From positions 620,001-684,000 of the forward strand of contig NZ_CP047156.1 in NCBI RefSeq assembly GCF_009834025.1: a stretch of 64,000 nt of DNA, in the 5' to 3' direction. The first letter of the stretch is position 1; each line of letters starts with the position of its first letter. The stretch comes from Epidermidibacterium keratini. GTDB lineage: Bacteria; Actinomycetota; Actinomycetes; Mycobacteriales; Antricoccaceae. The notes below the pieces were generated by a model, which saw only the letters and a program-made list of their open reading frames with translations, did not search any database and had not been told where the DNA came from. A program made the translations under genes and the position numbers. Of the stretch, positions 53,678 through 63,285 are shown in pieces.

Positions 53678-54619
53678 CTAGAAGACGGCTCGGTAGATCT
53701 TGCGCGGGCGTCCGGAGTTGCCGTCGTTGCTTTGCGAGGTATCGACCGCGCCTTGCCGCTCAAGCTCGCCAAAAAGCTGCACGAGGCGTGACCGGGTCCA
53801 TCCCGTCGCCTCCTGCAGGCGTACGTCGGAGGCGCTTGACGGACCTCGAGCGACGATCTCCGCGAGCAGCATCTGAGCGGGCCGGCTCAGCCGCGACTCG
53901 ACCTCGGCACGGTCGGCCGCCGCCCGCGACAGGCTTGTCGGATCGCCTTCGCCGAGCACCAGCGTGCGCGCGAGACGGATCAGCCGCCGCGGGTTTCCGC
54001 CGGCCGCCTGGACCACCGCGCGCAGCGCCGGCGGTGGCAGCTCTGACTTGCTCGTCCGCCGACGCAGCAGGCTCGCCGACTGGACGTCGGTGAGGGGGTC
54101 CAGACCGACCACAACGTCAAAGAACGAGTCGACTGGCGGTTCGAGTACGGCGGCGCGGTCCTGCTCGGGGCAGGCCACGACCCACGACATCGGGACCGCC
54201 CACACCTCGTCACGGTGCTGCCCGAACAGCTCGCGCAGCACCCGCACCGGCGCGTTGTCGACGATTCCGACGATGCCCGGCGGCAGGTCGGCGTACCGCG
54301 CGAACCGGGAGTACGCCGACGTTCCGCCCACCACAGCGACCGTCGGGCCGACGTCGCCGACGATCTGATGCACCAGGTCCTCCGCACCGGTCACCGAAGC
54401 GGCGTTGCTGAACCGAGGGTGAGCAAGGTCGTCGAGCATCGCGCGCCGCATGACCTGGTGCAGGGTGGTCGTCAGCCCGCTTCCGCGCTCGCCGTGGAGC
54501 AGGACGTTGAGCCCGCGGCCGACCGCGTCGATGATCAGGTCGAGCTCTGCCACCCGCTGCACCAGAAGTGCCTTGTCGTCGGAGGTCGACAGCAACGGGC
54601 GCCCCGATAGTTTCGCCAT
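53678..54619 (-). CDS. AAA-type ATPase fused to a winged-helix domain
   Basis: A 313-residue protein. The P-loop is GERGSGLTT near residue 45, and a later GGNPRRLIRLARTLV (about 203) resembles the sensor-2 helix of Cdc6/ExeA-like AAA ATPases. The Walker B-like strand GIVGIVDNAP has Asp but lacks the usual catalytic Glu, so hydrolysis may be weak. Residues 240-313 form a winged helix (LAEIVARGPSSASDVRLQEATGWTRSRL). This fits a nucleotide-controlled DNA-binding protein of unknown target. The ATG at 54619 lies 7 bases after TAAAGT within an AT-rich operator. It is divergent from the MscS gene. Confidence 0.7.
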   Translation of the reverse strand: MAKLSGRPLLSTSDDKALLVQRVAELDLIIDAVGRGLNVLLHGERGSGLTTTLHQVMRRAMLDDLAHPRFSNAASVTGAEDLVHQIVGDVGPTVAVVGGTSAYSRFARYADLPPGIVGIVDNAPVRVLRELFGQHRDEVWAVPMSWVVACPEQDRAAVLEPPVDSFFDVVVGLDPLTDVQSASLLRRRTSKSELPPPALRAVVQAAGGNPRRLIRLARTLVLGEGDPTSLSRAAADRAEVESRLSRPAQMLLAEIVARGPSSASDVRLQEATGWTRSRLVQLFGELERQGAVDTSQSNDGNSGRPRKIYRAVF

Positions 54620-54623
54620 ACTA

Positions 54624-54643
54624 TTTACTTTACTTACTGTAAA
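54624..54643 (-). promoter_or_regulatory. AT-rich operator and -10 box of the AAA/wHTH gene
   Basis: TTTACTTTACTTACTGTAAA holds direct TTTAC half-sites and one inverted GTAAA; TTTAC-N5-GTAAA (54629-54643) is a palindrome. The -10 box TAAAGT (54632-54627) lies within it, 7 bases before the ATG. Binding here would block transcription; autoregulation by the adjoining wHTH protein is likely but unproven. Confidence 0.5.
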
Positions 54644-54718
54644 TTTTGTCAGGCAACCTGGTGCCAGGTCCGACACACCCGGGCACCGAAGCCGCCTGGC
54701 GTCCTAAGGTGGTGGGCG

Positions 54719-55678
54719 ATGAACTTCGCCCTACCGCTGCTGACCGCATCCCCGCTCGCCTCGACCCCGATGGACTCCGATCCGGCGGTCATCGCCGAGA
54801 CCGCCCTCATCACCGCCGACGACGCGCTGCGCACTGGGCTGCGCATCCTGATCATCATCGTCGTCGCGCTGGTCGTGCGGGCCATCTTGCGCCGAGCGAT
54901 CCGCAAGCTCACCCAGCGCACGATCGATGGGCGCAGCCCAGTCGTGCGCGGCAAAGCCAAACGCGCCCTAGCCGCGGCGACCGGCCTCGTCACGGAGCGG
55001 CGCAGGCAGCGGGCCGAGACGATGCGATCGGTGCTGTCCAGCGTGGTCTCGATCGTGATCTTCGCGGTCGCGCTCATGCTGGTGCTCGGCGAACTCGGGA
55101 TCAACCTCGGGCCGATCATCGCCAGCGCCGGCATCGTCGGTGTCGCGCTCGGCTTCGGCGCGCAGAACCTCGTCAAGGACTACCTCAACGGCATCAGCAT
55201 GATCCTCGAGGACCAGTACGGCGTGGGCGACAACGTCGATCTCGGCGAGGCAGTGGGCACGATCGAGGCCGTCGGACTGCGGACGACTCGGCTGCGCGAT
55301 GTGGAGGGCGTCGTCTGGTACGTCCGCAACGGCGAGATCATCCGCGTCGCTAACTCCAGCCAGGGCACCGCGTCCGTCGTACTGGACATCCCGGTCGCCC
55401 ACGGCACCGACATCGACAGGGCCCTGAAGGTGATGCGCGAGGCGCTCGATGACATGTCACACTCAGAGGACGACGCCAGCACGTTCGTCGAAGCGCCGCA
55501 GGTGCTGGGCGTGCAGACGGTCAACGCCACCGGCATCACGTTGCGCGCCGTACTCGATGTCATCCCCAGCGCCCGCTATAGCGCCGCCCGCGACGCCAAG
55601 CGGCGGGTCACCGAGGCATTCCAGAAGGCCAGCATCTCGGCACCGGCGATGCCGTTCGGCACCACCACCCTTGAGTAG
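54719..55678 (+). CDS. MscS-family mechanosensitive channel
   Basis: A 319-residue membrane protein. After two helices, the pore helix region reads IIASAGIVGVALGFGAQNLVKDYLNG (about 140-165), the MscS signature, and the beta domain starts with VGDNVDLGEAVGTIE. It releases solutes upon membrane tension. A TAAGGT box lies 8 bases before the ATG. glbO follows after 15 bases. Confidence 0.9.
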   Translation: MNFALPLLTASPLASTPMDSDPAVIAETALITADDALRTGLRILIIIVVALVVRAILRRAIRKLTQRTIDGRSPVVRGKAKRALAAATGLVTERRRQRAETMRSVLSSVVSIVIFAVALMLVLGELGINLGPIIASAGIVGVALGFGAQNLVKDYLNGISMILEDQYGVGDNVDLGEAVGTIEAVGLRTTRLRDVEGVVWYVRNGEIIRVANSSQGTASVVLDIPVAHGTDIDRALKVMREALDDMSHSEDDASTFVEAPQVLGVQTVNATGITLRAVLDVIPSARYSAARDAKRRVTEAFQKASISAPAMPFGTTTLE

Positions 55679-55693
55679 TAACGAGGCAGATCC

Positions 55694-56095
55694 GTGAGTT
55701 CACCGCGTACCGACGGCCGCACCTTCTATGACGAGGTGGGCGGTCACGAGACGTTCCAGCGGCTCGTGCACCTGTTTTACGAAGGTGTCGCCGGCGATGA
55801 CCTGCTTCGGCCGATGTATCCGGAGGAGGATCTCACCGGAGCCGAGGATCGGCTGCGGATGTTTCTTGAGCAGTACTGGGGCGGCCCCCGCACCTATTCC
55901 GAGCAGCGTGGGCACCCGCGGCTGCGCATGCGCCACCACCCGTTCGTGATCGGCCCTCGCGAACGCGACGCCTGGCTGGTACACATGAAGAACGCCGTCG
56001 ATGCCCTCGAGTTAGCCCCTGAGCAGCGACAATTGCTGTGGACCTACCTCGTGAACGCCGCCTACAGCATGGTCAACGCGCCGGGCGGCCAGTAG
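55694..56095 (+). CDS. glbO: Group II truncated hemoglobin
   Basis: A 133-residue globin. It has [19 protein letters not shown] in helices [29 protein letters not shown] with the proximal His, and the Trp G8 in [11 protein letters not shown], as in mycobacterial trHbO. It binds oxygen at heme. The GTG start follows GAGG. In M. tuberculosis glbO lies in this same neighbourhood (Rv2470). Confidence 0.93.
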   Translation: MSSPRTDGRTFYDEVGGHETFQRLVHLFYEGVAGDDLLRPMYPEEDLTGAEDRLRMFLEQYWGGPRTYSEQRGHPRLRMRHHPFVIGPRERDAWLVHMKNAVDALELAPEQRQLLWTYLVNAAYSMVNAPGGQ

Positions 56096-56193
56096 AGGTA
56101 CGCCACACGGGGTGTCACAAGGCTGTCACGGTTGCGCCCCGGGGTTGTCACACCGGCGCCACGACCGCCGCGGCTAGGCCACTATCGACGGTG

Positions 56194-57165
56194 ATGAGTT
56201 TTCCCCTCCAGCCCGATCCGTCAGCGACAGACCCGTCGGGCACCGACCCCAGGATGACCGCGCTCCCGCCGGAGCCGGTCCGCCAGTCGATCTCGTGGTG
56301 GGTTCTTGTCGGACTGCTCGGCATCGTCACGATCATGCTGTTCTTGCCGTGGTCGAGCCCAGATGGCAGCCCCAGTGCGGATCTTCGCCAAGAGCTGGTG
56401 TGGTCGGCCGTGGCCACGGTGGTCATCGGCGTGGTGGGTCTCATCTTCCCCGGCCGGTGGATGGCCTTCCTGGCGGCACTGCCGACCGTCGGGGCGCTGA
56501 CCGATATCGGGCCGGTGCTGTGGCCGGAGTCGGGGACCTACCCGTGGCCGGTGAAGGTCGTCGTACTCGCGATCGCCGCCACCGGGATCACCTGGATCGT
56601 CTCGGCGTTCTCCTATCCGGCGCGCGAGCAGTCGACCAGGTGGATCGTCGTCCCGGTCGCCGCGGCTCTCACCCTCGCCACCTTGTGGCTGCCGTGGGTG
56701 ATCGTCTCGGAGGTCGGCAACGACTCCGGTGCCAAGACCGCGGTAGATCTCATCTTCGACACCAGCGCCAACGGCGCGGCCGGGGTCTGGATCGCGCGCA
56801 TTGCCATCATCGTCATCATGCTGGTCGGCATCGCCGGCGCCATCCTGCCGCTGACGAGCCGTCGGCGTACCGTCACCCTCGTCGCGACGTGGCTGACCTC
56901 CAGCGCAGTCGCCGGTCTGGTGCTGCTGTGCCTGTGGCTGTCGGTGCGCGGTGATGCCGTCATGTCGGCGACCGACTCGACCGGCCAACGCGTCGCGATC
57001 ACCGGCTTCATGCTCATCGCGCTGGTGTGGAACGCCCGGCTGAAGGCAGCGCGCAGCCCCTACGCCGACGACGCGATGGAGCACAGCGGCATCATCCCGA
57101 TCATCATGACCGGTGAACCGCCGCGCCCGCGCCAGTTCCGCGCCGACCGCGCCATCGCCAGCTAG
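56194..57165 (+). CDS. Multi-pass membrane protein, unknown function
   Basis: A 323-residue protein with about eight membrane helices after a short Pro-rich N-terminus. No enzyme motif is visible. The start is the ATG at 56194 (or a GTG one codon earlier). The M. tuberculosis synteny suggests a homolog of the membrane protein gene in this place, but I cannot confirm it. It converges with the gene at 57170. Confidence 0.65.
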   Translation: MSFPLQPDPSATDPSGTDPRMTALPPEPVRQSISWWVLVGLLGIVTIMLFLPWSSPDGSPSADLRQELVWSAVATVVIGVVGLIFPGRWMAFLAALPTVGALTDIGPVLWPESGTYPWPVKVVVLAIAATGITWIVSAFSYPAREQSTRWIVVPVAAALTLATLWLPWVIVSEVGNDSGAKTAVDLIFDTSANGAAGVWIARIAIIVIMLVGIAGAILPLTSRRRTVTLVATWLTSSAVAGLVLLCLWLSVRGDAVMSATDSTGQRVAITGFMLIALVWNARLKAARSPYADDAMEHSGIIPIIMTGEPPRPRQFRADRAIAS

Positions 57166-57169
57166 CGGT

Positions 57170-57829
57170 CTACGACAGGCCCAGCAGGTCGATGCTGGCG
57201 GCCTTGCGAAACGCCGCTCCGTGCAGCGTCGCGGCGACGGTCCAGGCGCCCTTGGTCGCGATGCGTACGACGCCCGCCCCCGGCTCCTGCGCGCCGGCGA
57301 AGAAGCCCAGCCGACTCATCGCCAGCATCAAGCGCATCGGGATCTCGACCGGCTCCGGGCCGTCGCGGTCGACCATCACGATGGTCTGCCCGAGCATCGA
57401 GTCCCCCACCCCGTCGAGCGCTGCGTCGTCGAGCCCGCGCAGCTGCGAGCCGGCAAACTCCAGCGTCTCGATCACGTCGCTCACCGGAAGGTCCTCGCGT
57501 GGCGTCCAGCCGCTCGTCGGCGGAAGCGTGGCGCGCCACTGCGCATCGACGCTGTCGGGCAGCTCGACGTACTCGCTGCTGCTGACCGAGGCTTCGACGC
57601 GCGTGTGCAGCGCGCTTGCCGGGACGCTGATGTCGCCGGCGCCGTCGAGTACGCCGGAAAACTCGCGCCGCACGAGCACGCCGAGCACCAGCGCCCAGGC
57701 GGTGACCGCGTCACGACCGGCGACGGTCTGCAGGCGCACGATCCCGTCAGGGGCCAAGCGGCTCACCCGCCCAGTGAACGTGCCCAGATCGGTGCGCGAT
57801 GCGTGAGCGGCGGGCGCGAAGCGGCTAAT
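57170..57829 (-). CDS. Conserved hypothetical protein, probable ATT start
   Basis: A 219-residue protein if it starts at 57829. The sequence is soluble, with no recognised domain. Between 58159 and 57766 the frame has no ATG or GTG, and the long upstream frame is a shadow of the thioesterase gene. GGAGG (57840-57836) stands 6 bases before an ATT at 57829, which overlaps the thioesterase TAG as ATTAG. Translation from ATT would keep the N-terminal ISRFAPAAHASRTDLG stretch. The alternative is a GTG at 57766 with no good Shine-Dalgarno. Position fits a homolog of Rv2474c. Function unknown. Confidence 0.65.
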   Translation of the reverse strand: MSRFAPAAHASRTDLGTFTGRVSRLAPDGIVRLQTVAGRDAVTAWALVLGVLVRREFSGVLDGAGDISVPASALHTRVEASVSSSEYVELPDSVDAQWRATLPPTSGWTPREDLPVSDVIETLEFAGSQLRGLDDAALDGVGDSMLGQTIVMVDRDGPEPVEIPMRLMLAMSRLGFFAGAQEPGAGVVRIATKGAWTVAATLHGAAFRKAASIDLLGLS

Positions 57830-58256
57830 CGGAACCCTCCGGTGCGGTAAAGGACAGCAGGTACTCCCGCTCCTCGGGAGTGAGGCGGCGCGGGCGTCCG
57901 GTCTCGAAGTTGATCGGCGCCAAAATCGTCGACGCTGTGGCCGCGAGCTCCGGCGGCTGCGCCGAGTCGTTCCACAGCTCGTAGTGGGTGGTGTACGACG
58001 CCGACTTGACCTCGCCGATCCACAGCACCGCCCGCAGCGGCGTCGAGCTGAACGGCACCTGGCGGCGATAGCGGATCGTGTGCTCAACGACGACGATGCC
58101 GCTGCTGAGCATCCGGTTGCCGGTCTGGTCGGTCGGGCGCGATGCGAACGCGGCCACACGCGCCTGCTCGAGGTAGGTCACGAACACCGCGTTGTTGATG
58201 TGCCCGTAGGTGTCCATGTCACCCCAGCGCATGGGGATCTGCGCCTCGAACGCCAT
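57825..58256 (-). CDS. Acyl-CoA thioesterase (hotdog, 4HBT-like), second copy
   Basis: A 143-residue hotdog protein. MRWGDMDTYGHINNAVFVTYLEQAR has the D-x-D-x2-G-H-x-NN pattern of the YbgC/4HBT group. It starts directly after the TAG of an upstream paralog (TAGATG), so the pair is co-translated and may form a heteromer. Confidence 0.88.
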   Translation of the reverse strand: MAFEAQIPMRWGDMDTYGHINNAVFVTYLEQARVAAFASRPTDQTGNRMLSSGIVVVEHTIRYRRQVPFSSTPLRAVLWIGEVKSASYTTHYELWNDSAQPPELAATASTILAPINFETGRPRRLTPEEREYLLSFTAPEGSD

Positions 58257-58706
58257 CTAGCGCGCCCCTTGCTCGGCCGGTTCCTCGACGCGCAGGTAGC
58301 CCTCGATCCACTCGCGCTGCTCGTCACTCCACGGCTTCGACGACGCGCTCTCGTAGTCGAAATGCACCAGCACGCACTCGATCGCAGCTGCGGGACCGTC
58401 GACGTCGCCGGCGCCCCACAGCTCCTCGCGGATGCGGGTCGACGTACGCCCGACACTCAGTGCGAAGCAGCGCATGGTCATCGCGAGGTCCTGCTCGTCC
58501 TCGACGATCACCTGGCGCAGGTAGTCGATCTCCTGGCGGGCCAGGATCAGCGAGCTGCCCATGTCACGGTGCCCGCCAAGCAGGCTCTCGAACCAGCGGA
58601 TGCGCGCATCCTCAGCGAACGTGGCGAACTTGCCGTTGTTGATGTGTCCGTTGCGGTCGGCGTCGGACCAGCGCAGGTGTACGGCGTACTCGAAGACCTC
58701 GCCCAT
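58257..58706 (-). CDS. Acyl-CoA thioesterase (hotdog, 4HBT-like), first copy
   Basis: A 149-residue hotdog protein with LRWSDADRNGHINNGKFATFAEDAR, the same catalytic pattern as the next gene. It lies 4 bases after the ettA stop, within the conserved ettA-thioesterase order. The substrate is unknown; cytoplasmic acyl-CoA esters are likely. Confidence 0.88.
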   Translation of the reverse strand: MGEVFEYAVHLRWSDADRNGHINNGKFATFAEDARIRWFESLLGGHRDMGSSLILARQEIDYLRQVIVEDEQDLAMTMRCFALSVGRTSTRIREELWGAGDVDGPAAAIECVLVHFDYESASSKPWSDEQREWIEGYLRVEEPAEQGAR

Positions 58707-58710
58707 GGCG

Positions 58711-60381
<1,671 letters not shown>

Positions 60382-60437
60382 GAGGGTGGTTGCCTTTCGA
60401 TTGCTGCGTGTGGGTGCCGGCCGGTGGCCGGTTCGGC

Positions 60438-60806
60438 TCAGAGGACGAGCAGCAGGACCGTGATCACGATCGCCACGAGGACGACGACCGCGAGCGCGAG
60501 GTAGAGACCGCGCTTGCTGTCGCTGCGTACCGGAGGCAGCCCCGGCGGCTGAATCGTGCCGGTGCTCTCGCTCGACATCGGCGCGTAGCCCGAAGTGGCC
60601 TCGCGTGCCGCCCGCTCCGAAGCCGGTCGGCTCGCCGCGCGCTCTGCTGCCCCGGTGTCTTCGCCGTTGGCGAAGGCCTTGAACTGTCCCGTCGTACCAA
60701 GCTCTTCCGATGGTACGTCGGCCCGGGCCGCCGGCGAGGGCTCGCCGGAGCTGATCGTGCCGCCGACCGGCTGCATCGGCTCGTCGGGGCTTGCTGGGCG
60801 CGTCAT
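60438..60806 (-). CDS. Tail-anchored small membrane protein, unknown function
   Basis: A 122-residue protein: a disordered Ser/Ala/Glu-rich N-terminus and a single C-terminal helix (GLYLALAVVVLVAIVITVLLLVL) ending at the last residue. GGAGGA precedes the ATG at 60806. It lies 56 bases upstream of ettA, in the same direction. Confidence 0.65.
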   Translation of the reverse strand: MTRPASPDEPMQPVGGTISSGEPSPAARADVPSEELGTTGQFKAFANGEDTGAAERAASRPASERAAREATSGYAPMSSESTGTIQPPGLPPVRSDSKRGLYLALAVVVLVAIVITVLLLVL

Positions 60807-60952
60807 GGTTCCTCCGTGGTGGAGTGGTGGATTTGGCTGCGTCGCACAGCCTATCGGTCGGCTGTGCCCGGCCCGAATCGCGCCGTGGATATCCCGGACC
60901 CCGCATGCCCCGCCGCGACACCGGCAACCCAGCCGCGTCCGTCCGGGTCCGG

Positions 60953-61027
60953 GTGCCAAAATGGACGAGAGCAGGCACCCCATCGCGATATACGACGTGG
61001 GTGGCTCGCTCTCGTCCATTTTGGTAC
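60953..61027. repeat. Long two-tier hairpin, copy A of three in one intergenic gap
   Basis: CCAAAATGGACGAGAGC (60956-60972) and GCTCTCGTCCATTTTGG (61008-61024) pair perfectly; flanks allow three more pairs. An inner CACCC/GGGTG stem lies within. The gap 60807-61241 has no gene and holds three such hairpins. Confidence 0.75.
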
Positions 61028-61049
61028 GGATCGTGAGATCGCTCGTGAA

Positions 61050-61120
61050 ACCAATTCCGCACACCAGCGGTAACCCCTGTCACATATTGCGCGAGGCAGC
61101 TCGTGGTGTGCGGAATTGGT
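61050..61120. repeat. Long inverted repeat, copy B
   Basis: ACCAATTCCGCACACCA (61050-61066) and TGGTGTGCGGAATTGGT (61104-61120) are perfect 17-base complements with a 37-base interior. Confidence 0.75.
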
Positions 61121-61170
61121 CCCGGCTGTCGGTCACCGGATCGCACTCAGTCGTCTAGGTGACCAGTAGT

Positions 61171-61218
61171 TAAGGTGTGGGCACTTGCTTGGTAGACCAT
61201 GCAGTTGCCCGCACCTTA
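61171..61218. repeat. Two-tier hairpin, copy C
   Basis: TAAGGTGTGGGCA (61171-61183) and TGCCCGCACCTTA (61206-61218) pair with one T-G. A 2-nt symmetric loop leads to an inner stem TGCTTGG-TAGA-CCATGCA with one mismatch. Confidence 0.65.
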
Positions 61219-61241
61219 GCAGCTCGATCGCCACGCCGTGG

Positions 61242-61976
61242 TCATGTGGGGCGTTTGCGGGCGACGATGACGAGGTTCCACAGAGCGAACTCGCGCACCA
61301 CCGGCACGTGCACCAGCCACCACGCCCAGCGCGGGTGATACCGCGGGAACGCGACGACATCGACCAGGTCCGGTTGGGTGCGCCCCCACGCCAGTGCCTG
61401 TCCGACGCGATACCCGAACAGCGTGCGGCCGAAGTCGTTCTTGGGCCGCTTGCCATGACGACGCGCGTAGCGGTTGGCGGCGTACTTGCCGCCAAGAAAA
61501 TGCCACGGCGCCGTCTCGTGACCGCCCCACGGAGAGAACCAAGGCGTGAAGGACAGGAAGAGTACGCCGCCCGGGCGCAGCACCCGCACCATCTCATCGG
61601 CCATCGCCCACGGACGCGCGACATGTTCGAGCACGTTCGAGGAATAGGCGACGTCGATCGAGCCGGTCGCAAACGGCAGCGCCTCGGCCGACCCGCGCAG
61701 CGCGTAGGTGTCCGGCGTGACGTCGGTCGGCGCGTCGAGGTCCATGCCAACGTAGCGCGCCCCGAGATCGCGAAAAGCACTGGCGAAGTAACCCGGACCG
61801 CCGCCGACATCGAGCAGGGTGGCGCCGTCGAGATCGGCGTACTGCGCCACCTGGGCAGCGGAGTCGAGGGCGAGCTGCGAGTAGAAAAGGTCCGGGTCGG
61901 ACTGCTCCTTCAGGAACAGTCCGAACAACCGGACCGATCTACCCAGCGAGGCTCGCCAGTCACCTGGCGAGACCAC
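61242..61976 (-). CDS. Class I SAM-dependent methyltransferase (Rv0224c-like)
   Basis: A 244-residue methyltransferase. The SAM motif is LLDVGGGPGYFA near 54, with SSNVLEHVARPW near 113 and VLRPGGVLFLSF near 130. The C-terminal FPRYHPRWAWWLVHVPVVREF closely matches M. tuberculosis Rv0224c as I recall it. It follows the DUF3068 gene by 6 bases. It probably modifies an envelope or small-molecule substrate; the target is unknown. Confidence 0.82.
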   Translation of the reverse strand: MVSPGDWRASLGRSVRLFGLFLKEQSDPDLFYSQLALDSAAQVAQYADLDGATLLDVGGGPGYFASAFRDLGARYVGMDLDAPTDVTPDTYALRGSAEALPFATGSIDVAYSSNVLEHVARPWAMADEMVRVLRPGGVLFLSFTPWFSPWGGHETAPWHFLGGKYAANRYARRHGKRPKNDFGRTLFGYRVGQALAWGRTQPDLVDVVAFPRYHPRWAWWLVHVPVVREFALWNLVIVARKRPT

Positions 61977-61982
61977 GCTCAG

Positions 61983-63002
61983 CTAGCCGGAGTACGCCGG
62001 GGTGGCGTACGGGTCGTGCGGCTCCTCGTCCTTCTGGCCGCGACGACGCTTCATCAGGATGAGTACGCCGCCGACGACCAGCGCCAGGCCGATGACGCCG
62101 GTGGCAAGCGGCGCCCACAGCTTCACGATGTTCAACAGCCCCAGTGATTCCTTCGCCCGCTCTACGCTGTTGTTGACGTTTTCGTCGGTGAAGGTGAGAT
62201 CGACATCCGCAGCAAGGTCGCCGTTCTCGAAGGTCTGGGTCTGCTTCTGGTTGCCCTTGATGATCAGGCCGGTGGTCGGCTCGACCCAGTAGGTGATCAC
62301 GTTGCGGATCGTGCCGGGGAAGGTGTTCTGGATCTGGTAGTCCTGCTCGCCAAAGTCCACCTGGAACTTGTAGACCGTGACGCCCTGGATCTCTTCCTCA
62401 CCCTGGTACTCGGCCTTCGTCGTACCGCCGGCATCGGCGTTGTAGACCTGGTAGTCGCCATCGGGGGTGACATCGAACGGGAACTTGTAGGTCAGTCCCT
62501 CGTGCTTGGTGCCATCGACCTCACCCTCGGTGGTGGTCTCCTCGTACTTGCTGTCGTTGACCGCGTTAGCTGAGTAACGGTCGGTGGCGACGCGGTCGTA
62601 GGAGTAGCTCAAGAACTCCGGATCGTCGTCGGGGTTGCACTGCGCGTCACCGCCGTCTTCGCCGGTCTTACGCACGCACAGCGTCGCGACGAACACCGCG
62701 ACATCGTTATCGGAGGCCTGGGTGTCAATGGTCACCAGTCGGGTGGCCGTGACGTCGTTGTACTCCACCAGCTCGCCAGACTCGGCATCGAAAATTGTGC
62801 CGCTGCCCTTGGCGATCGAGGTGTTGGTGGTGTCCTCGATGGGCGTCTTCTTTACGCCGTCCAGGATCACCGTCGGAAACAGAATCGCCAGACCGATCAG
62901 GAGCGCGCCGATCCCGATCAGGGCCGCGGGGAGCACGATCTTCGGACGCTTCGGGTCGTTCGGCGCTGGTGCATCCGCCTGCGGTTCAGTCATCACTGCC
63001 AC
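61983..63002 (-). CDS. DUF3068 (PorA-like) membrane protein
   Basis: A 339-residue protein with an N-terminal helix (about 23-45), a large outside domain (about 50-290) and a C-terminal helix followed by a charged tail (LMKRRRGQKDEEP). This is the DUF3068 layout found in the mycolata-type envelope clusters (Rv0226c/Rv0227c neighbourhood). Two cysteines in the domain may form a disulfide. The GTG at 63002 follows AGGA; an ATG three codons in is an alternative. Function unknown. Confidence 0.82.
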   Translation of the reverse strand: MAVMTEPQADAPAPNDPKRPKIVLPAALIGIGALLIGLAILFPTVILDGVKKTPIEDTTNTSIAKGSGTIFDAESGELVEYNDVTATRLVTIDTQASDNDVAVFVATLCVRKTGEDGGDAQCNPDDDPEFLSYSYDRVATDRYSANAVNDSKYEETTTEGEVDGTKHEGLTYKFPFDVTPDGDYQVYNADAGGTTKAEYQGEEEIQGVTVYKFQVDFGEQDYQIQNTFPGTIRNVITYWVEPTTGLIIKGNQKQTQTFENGDLAADVDLTFTDENVNNSVERAKESLGLLNIVKLWAPLATGVIGLALVVGGVLILMKRRRGQKDEEPHDPYATPAYSG

Positions 63003-63035
63003 GTGGATTGTCCTGTCGCTCGAGCCGAGATCTGC

Positions 63036-63206
63036 TTAGTTCTCGCCGTACTGGCGGACCTGCTGGTTGGCATCCTGATTGGGGTTGCCCTGGGCACCGG
63101 CAGCGGCGTTGATGATGCCGAACGCTGCGGCACCAGCCAGCAGTAGGCCGATGATCGCCGGAATGATTGCGCTGACTGCGCGGCCGCCCGAGTTCTGCGA
63201 AGACAT
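63036..63206 (-). CDS. DUF2613 small membrane protein (Rv0236A-like)
   Basis: A 56-residue protein. The N-terminus SSQNSGGRAVSAIIPAIIG runs into one membrane helix (IIGLLLAGAAAFGII), with a short tail ending VRQYGEN. The pattern resembles DUF2613 and M. tuberculosis Rv0236A, which adjoins aftD. GAAAGG lies 6 bases before the ATG at 63206. It lies between the AftD-like gene and DUF3068, supporting the cluster assignment. Confidence 0.72.
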   Translation of the reverse strand: MSSQNSGGRAVSAIIPAIIGLLLAGAAAFGIINAAAGAQGNPNQDANQQVRQYGEN

Positions 63207-63285
63207 GGAAAACCTTTCGGTAGCCAGATGGCCATATGTGTGACGCGGTGTGACGCCCGACTCATACTATGTTACCGGCCAGTAA

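Noticed and set aside
60851-61158. Small ORFs in the gap with three hairpins
   Set aside because: They are read-throughs of inverted repeats without ribosome sites or conserved sequence.
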